Assembly: GCF_009827615.1 (NCBI RefSeq)
Contig: NZ_WTYU01000002.1
Location: forward strand, 851,020-915,019
DNA: 64,000 nt
Direction: 5' to 3'
Source: Allopontixanthobacter confluentis
GTDB taxonomy: Bacteria; Pseudomonadota; Alphaproteobacteria; Sphingomonadales; Sphingomonadaceae
Of this stretch, positions 56,303-64,000 are shown one piece after another; position 1 is the stretch's first letter; each line of letters opens with the position of its first letter. A model generated the notes under the pieces. The model ran no database searches and was not told where the DNA came from. It worked only from the letters and a program-made list of their open reading frames with translations. The position numbers and the translations under genes were made by a program.

Positions 56303-57568
56303 TTGCCTGATGCGACAGACGTAAAAACAACCGATGACGACAGTCTGGTTTCCATCCGCCTTCCGGTGTGGTGGACTTTTGGCGGATTGATTGCGGGCCT
56401 GGTGGCCGGTTTGCTGCTGGCTGACAACGCTGCGCTGGATATGGTTCTTGCCATTACCCAGCCAGTGGGGTCGCTATGGCTGCGCGCCTTGCAGATGACC
56501 ATCATTCCGCTGGTTGCTGGCTTGCTGGTGCTGGGCATTACGCAGATGGCGCTGGCGGCGCGCGCAGGCAGGGCCGCGCGCCTGATGCTGGCCTGCGTCT
56601 TTGCAGTGCTGATTGCCAGCGGGACAGCCACCGTGCTGGCGATGCCGCTGCTGCTGGAGGCATTCCCCATCCCGCAGGCGGCCACAGGCATGCTGGAGGC
56701 AGGCGATATGGCCGCGCAGGAAGTGCCGGTTATTGCCGATTTCATTACATCGCTGATTGCGCCCAACGTCATTGCTGCAGCCGCCGAAACCGCCATGCTT
56801 CCGCTGACTATATTTTTCGCGCTGTTTGCCCTTGCCATGGTGCGTATTCCGGTCAGCCAGCGGGCGGTGCTGCTGGGGTTCTTCCGGGCGCTGGCCAATA
56901 CCATGCTGACCATCATCGGCTGGGTGCTGTGGGCCGCGCCAGTGGGCGTGTTTGCGCTGGCCGTGGGGGTTGCCGCACGCAGCGGCGGGGGCGCGTTTGC
57001 CACGCTTGGCCACTATATACTGACCGTTTCTGCCATGGGGCTGATCGTGTTGCTGGGTGCCTATCTGCTGGCGCTTCTGGGCGGGGGCATTTCGCCGTTG
57101 AAATTTGCACGGGCGCTGGTTCCGGCGCAGGCAGTCGCCATCAGCACGCAAAGCTCGCTTGCCAGCCTGCCCGCCATGCTGGACAGCGCCAGCAGGCTGG
57201 GTATCCGGGAACGAACGGCGGATTTCGTGCTGCCACTGGCAGTCGCCATTTTCCGTGCGACCAGCCCGGCCATGAACCTGGCGGTAGTCATTTATGTGGC
57301 ATCGCTGGCGGGGGTTGAACTGACCGCAGCGCAGATGCTGGCCGGCATTGCCGTGGCCTTTGTGATCAGCGTCGGCTCTGTCAGCCTGCCCGGTTCCATC
57401 AGCTTTGTCGTTTCAATCGGGCCGATTGCCATTGCCATGGGGGTGCCGGTGGAACCGCTGGCATTGCTGGTGGCAGTGGAAATGCTGCCAGACATCATGC
57501 GGACACTGGCCAATGTGACAATGAATGTGGCCGTGACAGCGACGGTTGATCGTTCTACTCAGGACTAG
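56303..57568 (+). CDS. Dicarboxylate/amino acid:cation symporter (DAACS family)
   Basis: The 421-residue protein has about eight helices and the two re-entrant loops of the GltPh/DctA family. The serine-rich HP1 loop is at AVAISTQSSLASLP, and the unwound TM7 motif appears as ATSPAMNLAVVIY, near the NMDGT position. The start is TTG 56303 with GGGGAG nine bases before; the longer frame to 55817 overlaps glmM and lacks homology. Substrate may be C4-dicarboxylate or an amino acid. Confidence 0.92.
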   Translation: MPDATDVKTTDDDSLVSIRLPVWWTFGGLIAGLVAGLLLADNAALDMVLAITQPVGSLWLRALQMTIIPLVAGLLVLGITQMALAARAGRAARLMLACVFAVLIASGTATVLAMPLLLEAFPIPQAATGMLEAGDMAAQEVPVIADFITSLIAPNVIAAAAETAMLPLTIFFALFALAMVRIPVSQRAVLLGFFRALANTMLTIIGWVLWAAPVGVFALAVGVAARSGGGAFATLGHYILTVSAMGLIVLLGAYLLALLGGGISPLKFARALVPAQAVAISTQSSLASLPAMLDSASRLGIRERTADFVLPLAVAIFRATSPAMNLAVVIYVASLAGVELTAAQMLAGIAVAFVISVGSVSLPGSISFVVSIGPIAIAMGVPVEPLALLVAVEMLPDIMRTLANVTMNVAVTATVDRSTQD

Positions 57569-57652
57569 ACGCAAACCTTGCAACTCTTTTGCCCGACAGG
57601 CGTTGGAATTGTGAACACACTGTTTTCTCGACAATCGACCGATGGAGATACC

Positions 57653-58264
57653 ATGGCTTTCAAACTGACCCCGCTGCCTTACGCAGACACCGCGCTGGAC
57701 CCTGTGATTTCGGCGGAAACGCTGTCGTATCACCATGGCAAGCATCATCAGGCCTATATCGACAAAACCAACGCAGCTGTCGAAGGCACAGATAATGATG
57801 GCAAGTCGCTGGAAGACGTGATTGCCGCGGCCCGCGGTTCGGACAAGGGGTTGTTCAACAATGCAGCCCAGTCCTACAATCACGGCTTCTACTGGCATTC
57901 GCTTGCGGAGGACACCACCGCCGCGTCAGACGAGCTGACTTCGCTTATCAACGAAGCATTCGGCTCGGTTGATGACCTCAAAACCAAACTGGCTGAGAAG
58001 GGCGCAGGCCACTTCGCCAGCGGCTGGGTCTGGCTCGCGGAAAAGGGCGGCAAGCTGTCCATCGAAGAAACCCATGATGGCGATACGCTGGCCGACAGCG
58101 ACTTCAACCCTCTGCTGGTGATCGATCTATGGGAACACGCCTATTACCTCGACCATCAGAACAAGCGTCCTGCCTATCTTGACGGTGTGCTCAACAAGAA
58201 ACTGAACTGGGCATTTGCGTCTGACAATCTGGCGCGCGGCAGCACATGGAAATATCCCGCCTGA
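57653..58264 (+). CDS. sodB: Iron/manganese superoxide dismutase, likely Fe type
   Basis: The 203-residue cytoplasmic enzyme removes superoxide. Metal ligands: His in LSYHHGKHHQAY, His in NHGFYWHSL, and Asp and His in VIDLWEHAYYLDHQ. The residue pattern AGHFASGWVWL is close to FeSOD. ATG 57653 has GGAGATA upstream. A terminator follows directly. Confidence 0.97.
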   Translation: MAFKLTPLPYADTALDPVISAETLSYHHGKHHQAYIDKTNAAVEGTDNDGKSLEDVIAAARGSDKGLFNNAAQSYNHGFYWHSLAEDTTAASDELTSLINEAFGSVDDLKTKLAEKGAGHFASGWVWLAEKGGKLSIEETHDGDTLADSDFNPLLVIDLWEHAYYLDHQNKRPAYLDGVLNKKLNWAFASDNLARGSTWKYPA

Positions 58265-58288
58265 TCTGACGACAGGCACAAATTATGC

Positions 58289-58326
58289 AAAAGGCCCGCC
58301 ATGGTGTTCCATGGCGGGCCTTTTTT
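58289..58326. terminator. Terminator after sodB
   Basis: AAAAGGCCCGCCATGG (58289-58304), loop TGTT, its complement to 58324 and TTTTTT (58321-58326). Confidence 0.92.
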
Positions 58327-58371
58327 ATGCCGTAAGGCGTCGGGGCAATGCAATGGGCCCTCACGTGCTGG

Positions 58372-59580
58372 TCAGGCAGCAATGCCCTGTTCTGCCGCAT
58401 TTTCGGCGCCGCGTTCCAGCGCTTCACCTGAAAACAGCGGTTCACCGAAGAAAAACCCAACCAGATTGGGGCGGCCCACATGGTCGAAAAACGCGGTGAG
58501 CATCAGCAGGATCGGCACGGATAGCAACGCGCCGAAAACGCCCCAAATCCAGGAAAAATAACTCAGCGCGATCAGGATCATCACCGGGTTCATGGTAAAT
58601 CTGGCACCCAATATCGACGGTGTGACAATGTTTGATTCAACCGTATGCAGGCCCAGATAGGCAAGCGCCGGGATCATGCCCAGAAATGCGGTTTCTGCCG
58701 TTCCGATGCCGAACAGCGCCAGCAGCGCTGTCATGATCAGCGGGCCGATATAGGGGATAAAATTAAGCAGCGCCGCCAGCCCGCCCCACATGACCGGGGC
58801 TTCAACGCCCAGCGCCCATGCACCCAGTGCCACCACCACACCCACGCATCCGTTGATCCAGGTGACAGTCAGAATATAGGCCGCCACACGGTCCTGCATT
58901 TCGCGCATGGCGCGGGCTGCCTTGATGCTGGTGCCAAATGATGTGCGATCAAGCAGCAAGTGCCGCCGCATACGCACCCGCGCTTCGATCATGAAGAAGG
59001 TCATCAGCAGCGTCAGCAGCGTTTCCAGAACCACCGATGGCGTAGCAAAGGCAAGTTGCTGCATGACTGACGGTGTTGCCAGCACGACTTCGCGCCCGTT
59101 TGACTGGCCGGTTACTTCTGCCAGCCGGTCATTGGTGATCGAAATCCAGGCAAATTCAGCCTGAAATTCCGTAAATCGTTCGCCCACTTTTTCTGCCATG
59201 GCTGGCACGCGTTCAAACAGATCAATCGCCGGTTGCAAGATCAGTGCAAGAGCCATCAGCAGGATTGCGAAAAACGACAGCAGAGCGACAATGGATGCCA
59301 GCGTGTTGGGCAGACCCCAGGCTGCCAGCCTGTCTGCCAGGGGGGACAGCATGATGGTCAGCACCAGGGCTGTCACCACTGGCAGAAATACGACTGAGCC
59401 GATGGACAGGACAAATGGCAGGGCAAGGAAGAACCCGGCGCCGAGCAGCAGCACCAGCGCGGAAATCAGGCGCAATTCCTGTTCGGCAAAAGCCATTCGC
59501 CGGCGCGGGCGGGACAGGCCCGGATTGGCGGCGGCATCGGCTGCCAGCGGGCGATCGGCAGAGGGGATTTCACCTGTCAT
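58372..59580 (-). CDS. AI-2E family transporter (PerM type)
   Basis: The 402-residue membrane protein has about eight helices. The UPF0118/AI-2E signature is seen in WGGLAALLNFIPYIGPLIMT and in the later GLHTVESNIVTPSILGARFT. Members export small molecules or act as Na/H antiporters; naming as AI-2 exporter is not proof. It lies convergent to sodB, just before the stress locus. Confidence 0.92.
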   Translation of the reverse strand: MTGEIPSADRPLAADAAANPGLSRPRRRMAFAEQELRLISALVLLLGAGFFLALPFVLSIGSVVFLPVVTALVLTIMLSPLADRLAAWGLPNTLASIVALLSFFAILLMALALILQPAIDLFERVPAMAEKVGERFTEFQAEFAWISITNDRLAEVTGQSNGREVVLATPSVMQQLAFATPSVVLETLLTLLMTFFMIEARVRMRRHLLLDRTSFGTSIKAARAMREMQDRVAAYILTVTWINGCVGVVVALGAWALGVEAPVMWGGLAALLNFIPYIGPLIMTALLALFGIGTAETAFLGMIPALAYLGLHTVESNIVTPSILGARFTMNPVMILIALSYFSWIWGVFGALLSVPILLMLTAFFDHVGRPNLVGFFFGEPLFSGEALERGAENAAEQGIAA

Positions 59581-59715
59581 CGAACGTCCTTATTGCAGCC
59601 GGCAAGGTGCGGTTGCGCGTCAGCGCGGCAGATCGCTGCATCATGTCAGCAAATGCACCGGCGCGTCCCATTTTCAAACGGATTTCTCACAGCGGAGAAT
59701 ATCCGCCGGTATGTA

Positions 59716-60324
59716 TCAGTCTTTTGACGCCAGTCCGTTGCCGCTGGCAACCATGTCCAGTTCTTTCAGAATGGCACGGTGGGCAGTAGCATCATTGACG
59801 GAACGCTGCGGAATGTCGCCATCTTCCATCATGGAATTAAGCGCAGATCGCGCGCGCCCGACACGGCTTTTGATCGTGCCGACTGCGCAGCCGCAAATGC
59901 TGGCCGCTTCTTCGTATGAAAAACCGCCTGCACCCACCAGAAGCAACGCTTCGCGGCGTTCCGGCGGCAGGGTCAGCAAGGCACGGTGCATATCGGACAG
60001 GTGGATGGGATCTTCCTGGCCTGCCGGGGCTGTCAGGATGCGTTCGGCCACGTTTTCATCATATTCGCCGCGGAAACGGTTGCGGCGCATATCTGTCAGA
60101 TAGGCGTTACGCAGAATAACGAAGGTCCATGCGCGCATGGATGTGCCGGGTTCAAACCGGTCCTGAGCGGCCCATGCCTTCAACATGGTTTCCTGTACCA
60201 GATCGTCGGCCATATCAGGACGCCCGCACAAGCCGCGTGCAAAAGCACGCAGATGCGGCACGACATCTGTCAATTCGCGTTTGAAATCAGCCTTCTGGGA
60301 GGGCGTGCGGGTATCGTCAGCCAT
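59716..60324 (-). CDS. ecfG: General stress response sigma factor EcfG
   Basis: The 202-residue ECF sigma factor has region 2 (ADDLVQETMLKAWAAQDRFE, RAWTFVILRNAYLTDMRR) and region 4 (LPPERREALLLVGAGGFSYE, GTIKSRVGRARSAL). It directs RNA polymerase to GGAAC-N16/17-GTT promoters; three such sites are in this locus. It is held inactive by NepR. nepR overlaps its start (TGATG), giving coupled synthesis. Confidence 0.96.
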   Translation of the reverse strand: MADDTRTPSQKADFKRELTDVVPHLRAFARGLCGRPDMADDLVQETMLKAWAAQDRFEPGTSMRAWTFVILRNAYLTDMRRNRFRGEYDENVAERILTAPAGQEDPIHLSDMHRALLTLPPERREALLLVGAGGFSYEEAASICGCAVGTIKSRVGRARSALNSMMEDGDIPQRSVNDATAHRAILKELDMVASGNGLASKD

Positions 60325-60500
60325 CAGGACTTCTTGTCCAGCTTCGCCAACAAATCCTTGAAAGTATCGGGAAGCGGTTCTTCCACGACAGCATCATACA
60401 GTTGGCGCAAGCCGTTGGCCCATTCGGGGCGCTGTTGCTCGCCAGTCATTTTCTTGCTTTCCGAACCTTTCTCGGGCTTTTCGTTCTTTTCAGACGTCAT
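60324..60500 (-). CDS. nepR: Anti-sigma factor NepR
   Basis: The 58-residue protein has a charged N-terminus and the NepR core GLRQLYDAVVEEPLPDTFKD followed by LLAKLD. It binds EcfG and is released when phosphorylated PhyR captures it. It is first of the nepR-ecfG operon, driven by the EcfG promoter at 60577-60603. Confidence 0.95.
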   Translation of the reverse strand: MTSEKNEKPEKGSESKKMTGEQQRPEWANGLRQLYDAVVEEPLPDTFKDLLAKLDKKS

Positions 60501-60576
60501 GTGTTGTTTGAAACATCCCTGATCATTCCGCGTCGTAACCGCTGTGCGCGGAAGATGAAATACATTCTTATATCGG

Positions 60577-60603
60577 GGAACGAAGAGGCGCTTCTTTGGT
60601 TCC
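60577..60603. promoter_or_regulatory. Palindromic divergent EcfG promoters
   Basis: On the + strand GGAAC (60577-60581), 17 bases, then GTT (60599-60601) points to the kinase gene. On the - strand GGAAC (60603-60599), 17 bases, then GTT (60581-60579) points to nepR-ecfG. The -35 of each overlaps the -10 of the other. Both match the EcfG consensus. Confidence 0.85.
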
Positions 60604-60655
60604 CTGCACGAGACATTAGATATAGGCGACCGGAGACGCGGCGTTGTAGAAAGGC

Positions 60656-62320
60656 GTGCAAACCTTGGAACGGGCGGAAAATCGGATCAGACGGGCACGC
60701 CAGTTGCTCGTGGATTATCCGCGCGCCGTCCCGTTGGCGATTTTTCTGCTCATTGCATCGATCACCGCTTTGAGCGTCTATGCCATCGAGAAGGGCGAAA
60801 ACCAGCGCGACCGGGGGCGGTTACGCGAAACAGCGCAGGCCGTTGCCTCTGCGATAGAGCGGCGCGGCAGTGCCAGTTCATCCTATCTGCGGGCAGGGGC
60901 CGCGTTGCTGGCCACGGTTGACGAGGTAGAGGCGCCCCTGTTTCGCAAGTTCGTGAACGAATTACGGCTCGACACAGATTATCGTGGCGGTGGGGGTATC
61001 GGCTGGGCCGAGGCAGTACGGCCATCCGATCTGACACGGTTTGAAACGGCGCTGGAATCCAGCACCAATGGTTTCAACAGGGTCCGTCCCGCACCCGGCC
61101 CGGCCCAGCGCCTGATTGTGCCGGTCACCTATCTGCAGCCCGACACTGCCAGAAACAGGCTGGCACTCGGCTTTGATATGTATTCGGAAAAAACCCGCAA
61201 AGCCGCGATGGATGCCGCGGTGGCCAACAACCGCCCCACAGCCAGCGGCCGGATCATTCTGCAACAGGATGGCTCCAGCGATGAGCCGGGTTTCCTCATC
61301 TATATGCCGGTATACAATAATGGCGCGATCAGGCGGGAGCTGAAAGGCTTTATATTCAGTCCGTTCAATTCGCAGGATTTCCTGCTGTCGGCGCTGGAAC
61401 TGGAAGGCCGCGGCAAATCCGGCATCAGCCTGTATGACGGCGAAATATCCGACGCCAACCTGCTGGCCGAAGTGCCCCTGGGCACTAAGGCCGGTGATGC
61501 GGTTTCGGAACAGGTGATGGTGGCCAACCACCCGATGACCCTGCTGGTGGTATCGGCGCAGAGCGGTTCTCTTTCCCAGCTTTCAATGGCCACGCTCATA
61601 TTCGGTATGCTGGTGGCCACCCTGCTGATGCTGATGTCCCGGCTGTTGGCGCAGCAGGCGCTAGAGGACCGGGCTTCGCTGACCTGGCTGCATGAACAAA
61701 ATTCCATCCGCAATTCCCTGACCCGTGAATTGAACCACCGGGTCAAGAATACCCTTGCCAATGTGCTGTCGATCATCGCCATGACACGCCGCAGGACCAC
61801 ATCGCTGGATGATTTTGCCGAAGGTATCGATGGCCGGATTCGCGCCTTGTCTGCCACCCATGATCTGCTGACGCAGTCGGAATGGGGCACGACCCCTGTA
61901 AAGGCTGTGATTGAAGCGGAACTGGCGCCTTATGCGCAGGGGGATGGCGGGGTCACCACCATTGCTGGCAGCGATGTCGATCTGGCACCGAACGAAGCTT
62001 TGTCGCTGGGCCTTGCCATCCACGAACTTGCCACCAATGCCGCCAAATATGGGGCATTGTCGGTCGCTGACGGTAAAGTAAGCGTCACCTGGACGCATGA
62101 AAACGGCGTGGCCAGAATTGTCTGGCAGGAAAGCGATGGTCCCCCTGTAAAGCAGGACCGCACACGGGGGTTCGGCACCGATCTGATTGAAAAGATCGTC
62201 GCCCATGAATTGCAAAGTCCTGTCGAACTGGACTTCAACCCGGCAGGCGTGCGCTGTGTCATTACCGTGCCCATCCGCACACCGAGCGATTTTGCCATGC
62301 GCGCAAAACGCACATCCTGA
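60656..62320 (+). CDS. CHASE-domain HWE/HisKA_2 sensor kinase of the general stress response
   Basis: The protein has 554 residues. TM1 is at about 23-42, then a periplasmic CHASE domain (about 75-270, with YRGGGGIGWAEAV), TM2 near 312-330, the H-box ELNHRVKNTLANVLSIIAM and an HWE ATPase region (LAIHELATNAAKYGALS, RGFGTDLIEKIV). It probably phosphorylates PhyR (a PhyK/PakF-type role). Start GTG 60656 or TTG 60665; the latter is better spaced from AAAGG. It diverges from nepR under an EcfG promoter, giving feedback. Confidence 0.93.
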   Translation: MQTLERAENRIRRARQLLVDYPRAVPLAIFLLIASITALSVYAIEKGENQRDRGRLRETAQAVASAIERRGSASSSYLRAGAALLATVDEVEAPLFRKFVNELRLDTDYRGGGGIGWAEAVRPSDLTRFETALESSTNGFNRVRPAPGPAQRLIVPVTYLQPDTARNRLALGFDMYSEKTRKAAMDAAVANNRPTASGRIILQQDGSSDEPGFLIYMPVYNNGAIRRELKGFIFSPFNSQDFLLSALELEGRGKSGISLYDGEISDANLLAEVPLGTKAGDAVSEQVMVANHPMTLLVVSAQSGSLSQLSMATLIFGMLVATLLMLMSRLLAQQALEDRASLTWLHEQNSIRNSLTRELNHRVKNTLANVLSIIAMTRRRTTSLDDFAEGIDGRIRALSATHDLLTQSEWGTTPVKAVIEAELAPYAQGDGGVTTIAGSDVDLAPNEALSLGLAIHELATNAAKYGALSVADGKVSVTWTHENGVARIVWQESDGPPVKQDRTRGFGTDLIEKIVAHELQSPVELDFNPAGVRCVITVPIRTPSDFAMRAKRTS

Positions 62321-62417
62321 TCCGAATAGGCGGCTACCTTACGCACCTGTTGGTGATAGGTGGGGGGTTGCTGATAGCGGGGTTGCGCATGACGCTGCCG
62401 GCACCGTTGTCCCCACG

Positions 62418-62449
62418 AAAAAGGCCCGCCAGATACTGGCGGGCCTTTT
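62418..62449. terminator. Terminator between the kinase gene and phyR
   Basis: AAAAAGGCCCGCCA (62418-62431) pairs with TGGCGGGCCTTTT (62437-62449), loop GATAC. It is symmetrical, so it can serve the kinase gene and convergent phyR. Confidence 0.9.
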
Positions 62450-62477
62450 CAATAGGCTTGCGATGGTTCGCGGGTTG

Positions 62478-63272
62478 TCAGGACAGGGGCCGGCTCGATC
62501 CGAAGAACAGTGCCTGGCTAATTGCAGCCCGCACAGTGGCTTCCTGAAATGGCTTGGTCACCAGATAGGTCGGCTCGGGCCGGTCGCCTGTCAGCAGGCG
62601 TTCCGGATAGGCCGTGATGAAAATGACCGGCACGCTGCCGATAGCCAGAATATCATCAACCGCGTCGAGGCCCGAAGAACCGTCAGCCAGCTGGATGTCA
62701 GCCAGAACCAGCCCCGGGGTGCGTTCTGCCACCACTTCCTGTGCCTGTGTCCGCGTGGCGGCCGTACCGCAGATTTCATGACCCAGGGACGACACAAGGT
62801 CTTCCAGCTGCATGGAAATGAGCGGCTCGTCTTCGATGATCAGCACACTGGTGGTGGATTCGCGGTCAATTTCTTCAACCGCTTCCTGCACCAGCGATTC
62901 CACGTCAGCGGAATCCAGATCCATGATCTCTGCTGCCTGGTCGATGCTAAAATCTTCCAGCGTCGTCAGCAGCAAAGCCTGCCGGTTGAGCGGAGTGATG
63001 GAGCGAAGGCGGGCATTGGCCGCATCTTCGTGATCCGATCCTTGCGACGAAGTCTCGTCCACTTCGAGATAGGCACTCGACCACACCTTGTTGAAGGCAC
63101 GGTATAGCGGCACCCGGCCGTTTTCGAGCGAGGCTTTGAGTTCCTCGTCAGCCAGCGCTGCTTCCAGCGTGGCCCGCACGAATGCATCGCCTGTTGCCTG
63201 CGATCCGGTAAGCGCACGCGCATAACGGCGTAAATACGGTAAATTTGTAGCGACCTGTTCACCAAGTGACAT
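62478..63272 (-). CDS. phyR: General stress response anti-anti-sigma regulator PhyR
   Basis: The protein has 264 residues. The sigma-like domain (1 to about 130) is marked by LPYLRRYARALTGSQATGDA and LLTTLEDFSIDQAAEIMDLD. The receiver domain (about 138-260) has VLIIEDEPLISMQL, the phospho-Asp in GLVLADIQLADG, Thr in IFITAYPER and Lys in LVTKPFQE. Phosphorylated PhyR binds NepR and frees EcfG. ATG 63272 begins the conserved sequence; an EcfG promoter lies 34 bases upstream. Confidence 0.96.
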   Translation of the reverse strand: MSLGEQVATNLPYLRRYARALTGSQATGDAFVRATLEAALADEELKASLENGRVPLYRAFNKVWSSAYLEVDETSSQGSDHEDAANARLRSITPLNRQALLLTTLEDFSIDQAAEIMDLDSADVESLVQEAVEEIDRESTTSVLIIEDEPLISMQLEDLVSSLGHEICGTAATRTQAQEVVAERTPGLVLADIQLADGSSGLDAVDDILAIGSVPVIFITAYPERLLTGDRPEPTYLVTKPFQEATVRAAISQALFFGSSRPLS

Positions 63273-63305
63273 GGTAACCCTTCCCTCATAGATTTGCGCG
63301 AATTT

Positions 63306-63330
63306 AACGTCTGCGCGTCGTGATTGTTCC
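63306..63330 (-). promoter_or_regulatory. EcfG promoter of phyR
   Basis: On the minus strand GGAAC (63330-63326), 17 bases, GTT (63308-63306). It matches the EcfG consensus and gives positive feedback on phyR. Confidence 0.85.
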
Positions 63331-63508
63331 TCGCGCAATAATCTGCACATGCATATTCTTAAACGAGCCGGTGCTGGCATAAGCAGGATTTGCCGCCATG
63401 TGCCAACCTGCAATATTCCGAAGAAACCATAATGCTCTCAAAAATATAGATAAATCGCAATCTCTTTTGACTGAATGCAGAATTATTTGCATCTTTTCGC
63501 AAGGGGCG
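63331..63508. other. AT-richer intergenic segment upstream of phyR
   Basis: No coding sequence is supported here. It separates the phyR promoter (minus) from a candidate small RNA promoter (plus). Confidence 0.5.
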
Positions 63509-63533
63509 GGAACTGCTTTCCTGGCGGGGCATT
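63509..63533 (+). promoter_or_regulatory. Candidate EcfG-type promoter of the small RNA
   Basis: GGAAC (63509-63513) is followed after 17 bases by ATT (63531-63533), one mismatch from the GTT -10. A start around 63538-63541 would begin the first hairpin of the RNA. Confidence 0.5.
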
Positions 63534-63537
63534 ATGG

Positions 63538-63631
63538 TATTATCACCGCCGAGACCCCCCCTCCCGTCCAAGCGGCGGTGATACGATCCCGAAGGGCCTC
63601 CGCTCAATCAGAAGAGCGGAGGCCCTTTTTT
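63538..63631 (+). ncRNA. Candidate stress-response small RNA with C-rich loop
   Basis: The first hairpin has an 11-bp perfect stem (TATCACCGCCG 63541-63551; CGGCGGTGATA 63573-63583) with a 21-base loop carrying CCCCCCCTCCC. The second is a strong terminator: 14-bp stem (63592-63605/63614-63627) and a T-run to 63631. Total is about 94 nt without a usable ORF. The layout (exposed C-rich loop, terminator, EcfG-like promoter, place beside phyR) matches GsrN-type RNAs of the alphaproteobacterial stress response. Homology is not established. Confidence 0.7.
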
Positions 63632-63715
63632 CGTTTGGGTCGGCAGTAAAAATCATCAATCACGTCGAAAATGCAATTTGCAGCCAAAGTAGCAGTCATT
63701 GGGCGCTGCAACACG

Positions 63716-63748
63716 TGACAAGCGCAGCTGAAACAGCTGCGCTTGTCA
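63716..63748. terminator. Perfect 15-bp stem-loop, possible terminator of the minus-strand regulator
   Basis: TGACAAGCGCAGCTG (63716-63730), loop AAA, exact complement 63734-63748. It lies 27 bases past the stop of the minus-strand gene but lacks a T-run on either strand. Confidence 0.5.
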
Positions 63749-63774
63749 GGATAACGGCGATGGGGACTTTGAAA

Positions 63775-64000
63775 TCAGGATTTGCGTAAAAGCGAAAACA
63801 GCCCGCGCCGTTCAGGTCCGCGGATTGCCTCGATCAGATCAGCAGGGTCATACGGCTTTTCCAGCACCGAACCCAGTTCGGCGATAGCCTGCGGAATATC
63901 CTGCGGCGCGCCGGTTGAAAATACGATGCGCGGCGGGCGCGGGCCAACTTCATTGACGAGTTCCGCCAGGGCCCAGCCATCATCCCGGTCCGCCAAGTGC
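63775..64000 (-). CDS. Response-regulator receiver domain, C-terminal part
   Basis: The gene enters from the right edge; about 74 residues are visible. They match the second half of a receiver: WALAELVNEVGPRPPRIVFS with the Ser/Thr strand, then the conserved Lys in VLEKPYDPADLIEAI. It ends in a basic tail. The phosphoacceptor Asp lies outside the window. Next to phyR it may be another input to the stress response; that is inference. Confidence 0.75.
   Translation of the reverse strand, partial: HLADRDDGWALAELVNEVGPRPPRIVFSTGAPQDIPQAIAELGSVLEKPYDPADLIEAIRGPERRGLFSLLRKS

Overview
The window looks like chromosome of a GC-rich alphaproteobacterium of the order Sphingomonadales, probably Erythrobacteraceae. 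The grounds are the ubiB-coaBC-dut gene order, the complete PhyR/NepR/EcfG general stress response locus with GGAAC-N17-GTT promoters, HWE/HisKA_2 kinases, and the overall protein and codon style. This is inference from gene content; no 16S rRNA is present.

Left part (1-12,400): ubiB (3' end) and coaBC lead into what was an ordinary ubiB-coaBC-dut operon. The native dut is broken. Its first codons overlap the coaBC stop (2616) but shift frame after about 13 residues. Its last 50 codons lie 9.3 kb away (11926-12078), followed by the small membrane gene that presumably came next. Between the halves sits an inserted block. It carries an intact, dissimilar dut, a LuxR-type regulator, and a seven-gene run in the order of the Pseudomonas fapABCDEF functional-amyloid operon: a small secreted protein, two amyloid-repeat proteins, a C39-type cysteine peptidase, a secreted protein in the FapE position, an extra peptidoglycan-binding-domain protein, and an outer-membrane barrel with an N-terminal coiled coil (FapF-like). 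A four-hexamer dyad upstream, stem-loops after fapC and a terminator complete the unit. This is the most novel system in the window.

Middle (12,400-36,800): mostly housekeeping and envelope genes. These are DUF4136 lipoprotein, trpS, murJ, secB, Tim44-like, mltA, smr, ahpF/ahpC, aroC, ruvA-ruvB, a Ser/Thr/Gly-repeat surface protein with a PEP-CTERM-like tail, acnA, a DMT exporter, two L,D-transpeptidases, a thioredoxin-fold lipoprotein coupled to a flavoprotein, ispG and a CorA/ZntB transporter.

36,800-52,700: an HWE kinase/response-regulator pair preceded by an 18-bp tandem repeat, a GNAT enzyme, an MscS-like channel, an orphan Imm33-like gene, a class A beta-lactamase, and a six-gene MoxR operon (DUF4129-DUF4350-moxR-DUF58-SpoIIM-RDD) in which DUF58 is frameshifted. 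Then come pheA, cytochrome c, rlmE and ppx.

52,700-64,000: tRNA-Gln(CTG), a LOG-family protein, glmM-DUF1272-thiD, a DAACS symporter, sodB, an AI-2E family permease, then the general stress response locus. nepR-ecfG and a CHASE-domain HWE kinase diverge from one palindromic double EcfG promoter, and phyR has its own EcfG promoter. A strong candidate small RNA with a C-rich loop lies between phyR and a partial response regulator at the window edge.
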